NCBI RefSeq assembly: GCF_000787775.1
Contig: NZ_BBPM01000039.1
Location: 27,698 to 76,149 of the forward strand
Direction of reading: 5' to 3'
DNA: 48,452 nucleotides
DNA from: Streptacidiphilus carbonis
Lineage (GTDB): Bacteria > Actinomycetota > Actinomycetes > Streptomycetales > Streptomycetaceae
Under the pieces are notes generated by a model. The model saw nothing but the letters and a program-made list of their open reading frames with translations. It searched no databases and had not been told where the DNA came from. Each line of letters begins with the position of its first letter. Positions within the stretch are counted from its first letter, which is position 1. The position numbers and the translations under genes are program-made. Of the stretch, positions 45,501 through 48,452 are shown in pieces.

Positions 45501-48452
45501 CGACGACCTCCGTACGGCGGTCCGCAACGCCCTGCGCGAGCAACTCTCGCCCCGTCACGTCCCCGACGAGGTCATCGCGGTCCCGGCACTGCCGCACACC
45601 CTCACCGGCAAGCGCCTCGAAGTCCCGGTCAAGCGCATCCTCTCGGGTACCCCGCTGGCCCAGGCGGTCAACCCGGGCTCGCTCGACAACCCCGAGGCGC
45701 TCACTCCGTTCCTGGCCCTCGCCAACGCGGAAGGGACCACCCACCGCACCGGTGGATGACCCCGTCCAGGGACTGCCTGTTCGTTTGTCCGGCGGGATCC
45801 GCCTACTCGCCGGACAGCACCTGGTTGGCGGCTGCCCGCGCCTCGTCCGCGGTGTCGGTGGCGCGGGCGGCGGCCGCGGCCCGCGCGCACTGCGCAAGGG
45901 TGTACTTCGCCAGTGTGGCCCGTACATAGGGGATCGACGCAGCCCCCATGGACAGGCTGGTCACGCCCAGCCCGGTGAGCACACAGGCCAGGACCGGATC
46001 GGCGGCGGCCTCGCCGCAGACGCCGCAGCTCTTGCCGTTCGCCTTGGCCGCCTCGGCGGACAGCGCGATCAGGTCCAGCAGCGCCGGCTGCCACGGGTCC
46101 TGCAGCCGGGCCACCGCGCCGACCTGACGGTCCGCGGCGAAGGCGTACTGGGCCAGGTCGTTGGTGCCGAGGGAGAGGAACTCGACCTCCTGCAGGATCG
46201 ACCGCGCCCGCAGCGCGGCCGAGGGGATCTCCACCATCGCCCCGAACTTGGCCGCCAGCCCCGCCTCCCGGCAGGCGTCAGCGAAGGCCTTGGCGTCGAT
46301 GCGGTCGGCCACCATCGGCGCCATGACCTCCAGGTACACCGGCAGGTCGGCGGCGGCCCTGGCCAGCGCCCGCAGCTGGGCCTGCAGCACCTCGGGGTGC
46401 TCCAGCAGACTGCGGAGGCCGCGCACCCCGAGGGCGGGGTTCGGCTCGTCGGCGGGCGTCAGGAAGTCCAACGGCTTGTCCGCGCCGGCGTCCAGCACCC
46501 GCACGACGACGCGCCCCTCGGGAAACGCCTCCAGGACCTTGCGATAGGCCTCGACCTGCGCGTCCTCACTGGGCGCCTGCTTGGAGTCGTCCAGGAAGAG
46601 GAATTCGGTACGGAACAGGCCGATGCCCTCGGCACCCGCCTCGACCGCTGCGGGAACGTCGGCCGGACCGCCGATGTTCGCGAGCAGCGGCACCTTGTGC
46701 CCGTCCGAGGTCTGCCCGGGGCCGGTCGAAGCGGACAGCGCCGCCTTGCGCTCTGCGGCGACCCGCCGCAACTCCGCCTGCTTCTCCTCGGACGGCCTGA
46801 CCAGGACTTCGCCGGTGCTGCCGTCCACAGCGACGACGACGCCCTCGGCCATGTCGGTGGCCCCGGGCATCGCGACGACCGCCGGGACCCCGAGCGCGCG
46901 GGCGAGGATCGCGCTGTGGCTGGTCGGCCCACCCTCCTCGGTGACGAAGCCGAGCACCAGCGTGGGATCCAGCAGCGCGGTGTCGGCCGGCGCGAGATCC
47001 CGCGCGAACAGCACGTAGGGCTCGTCGCTGTCGGGCACGCCCGGCATCGGGACTCCCATCAGCCGCGCCACGATGCGGTTCCGCACGTCATCCAGGTCGG
47101 CGACCCGCCCCGCCAGGTACTCCCCGGCGTTGGCGAGGAGTGCCCGGTACGCGGCGAAGGCGTCGTAGACGGCGCGCGCGGCGGTGCTGCCCACGGCGAT
47201 CCGCCGCTCGACGTCCGCCATCAGCTCAGGGTCCAGCGCCATCAACGCCTGCGCCTCCAGCACGGCCTGGGCCTCGCCGCCGGCCAGATTGCCGCGCGCC
47301 TGCAGATCGGCGGCGACGGCCCCGACCGCCTGCCGGGCCCGAGCCTGCTCGCGCGGCGCCTCCTCGGTCGGCGTCTGCTGCGCCGGCGGCTCCAGTACCG
47401 CCGTCCCCATGTGCCGAACCTGTCCGATCGCGACCCCGTGGCTCACGCCCACGCCGCGCAGCGTCTCTGTCATCTCACCGGTCTCCACTTGGGGTTTCCA
47501 CACTTGCCAGTTCTACGTGCCGCGATTCGCTGCTCGTCTACTTCCAGACGAAGAGGTTGTCCCCGGCCGCGATCCGGCCGGTCTCCTGGACATCGCCGAG
47601 CTGGTCCGCTGTGGCTTCGAGAGCCACGACCGGGCAGATGGGGGACTTCCCGGCGGCCTCGACCGCGGTCGGGTCCCAGCGGATCACCGGCTGGCCGCGC
47701 TTCACCGTGTCGCCCTTGTTGACCAGCAGTTCGAAACCCTGGCCGTTGAGCTGAACGGTGTCGATCCCCAGATGGGTGAGGACTCCGTGCCCGTTCTCGT
47801 CGATGACGACGAAGGCGTGCGGGTGCATGGACACGATGGTCCCGTCGACGGGCGCGACAGCATCCCCCGCTTCACGAACAGGATCGATCGCGGTGCCGGG
47901 CCCGACCATCGCTCCGGCGAACACCGGGTCGGGCACCGCGGCCAGGCCGATTGCCTGACCGGCGAGAGGGGACGTCACTGTCGTCATGCTTCAAGCCTCC
48001 ATCACAGCGTCAACATCTGGTGATCCAGTGGAAGTAGTCAGCAGGAGTCAGCCTAAAACACCACGACTTAGGACACTCCGCGACTCCGACCCGACCGCGC
48101 GCGTTCGTTGCCGGGCACCCGGCACCCACGACCCACGACGTGGTCTGGGCCACCACCTGTCAAGTGGACTAGACCACTCGGGTGCGGGGGAACTCTACGT
48201 CATACGAGTGACGCGCCCGGCGACCGACACCGTCATCCTCGGTCGTCCGCAGACGGATTTGCTCCGTCCTGCACGCCCCTGTACGTTAGAACCCTGCCCG
48301 CCGCGACCGAGAGGTTGCGGCTCGTTGGTGAGATCACTCGAATTACCACTCGCAATACCATTGCACCGGTGTTCGGTCTTGCCTGCGTACGGCAGTCGGA
48401 ATTCGAGCCGGAACGGACCGCGAAAATGGTCTGCTAAGATCGAAACACGAAC

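Overview
The window is very GC-rich with strong third-position G/C bias, many GTG starts and ATGA/GTGA gene overlaps. Together with an NsdA-like regulator, a DUF397-type protein, a crr-ptsI pair preceded by a DasR-type operator, and dispersed Streptomyces-type palindromes, this points to a chromosomal segment of a Streptomycetaceae actinomycete (Streptomyces, Streptacidiphilus or Kitasatospora). No CRISPR array, transposase, integrase or tRNA was recognised. 41 protein genes are supported, one of them cut by the left edge.

Layout. 1-2205: partial O-antigen-ligase-like membrane protein, a NUDIX hydrolase and a DhaM-like PTS subunit. 2401-17628: a lipid/acyl-CoA catabolic region with a ketopantoate-reductase-like gene, acyl-CoA dehydrogenase, atypical SDR, Ser/Thr kinase, nitronate-monooxygenase-like flavoprotein, two acyl-CoA synthetases, enoyl-CoA hydratase, two DUF35 proteins and two thiolase-like (Ltp) proteins. 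A DUF2087 and a DUF2332 gene sit inside it. The part from 11707 to 17628 has the gene order of the mycobacterial sterol side-chain region (fadD19 divergent from echA19, then DUF35/ltp4/ltp3). KstR-type palindromes and a second 13-bp palindrome lie upstream of its transcription units. 17751-25100: DUF397-like protein, a conserved protein coupled to an acyl-CoA-dehydrogenase-like gene, an APH-like kinase, the NsdA-like regulator and a HEAT-like protein. 25248-28431: two GT4 glycosyltransferases and an SGNH hydrolase, translationally coupled. 28432-31857: a beta-propeller protein and the 5-oxoprolinase operon pxpA-pxpB-pxpC. 31970-39090: a three-gene condensin-like operon (MukF/JetA-like, MukE/JetB-like, 1537-residue SMC-like ATPase) with no JetD nuclease gene next to it. 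39121-45759: small membrane protein, glycerol kinase, SDR divergent from a TetR repressor across a perfect 15-bp inverted repeat, a NUDIX/winged-helix (NrtR-type) regulator behind an 11-bp inverted repeat, and acetoacetyl-CoA synthetase. 45803-48452: PTS enzyme I and EIIA-Glc, DasR-type sites, and an edge sequence that may be the start of an rRNA operon leader.

How the genes work together. The synthetases would activate side-chain or fatty acids to CoA thioesters, the dehydrogenase and hydratase desaturate and hydrate them, and the Ltp/DUF35 pair would cleave them by retro-aldol chemistry. Acetoacetyl-CoA synthetase, glycerol kinase and the PTS proteins belong to central carbon entry. The condensin-like operon is bounded on both sides by opposite-strand genes, so it is complete as three genes. 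It is the best candidate here for a little-described system.
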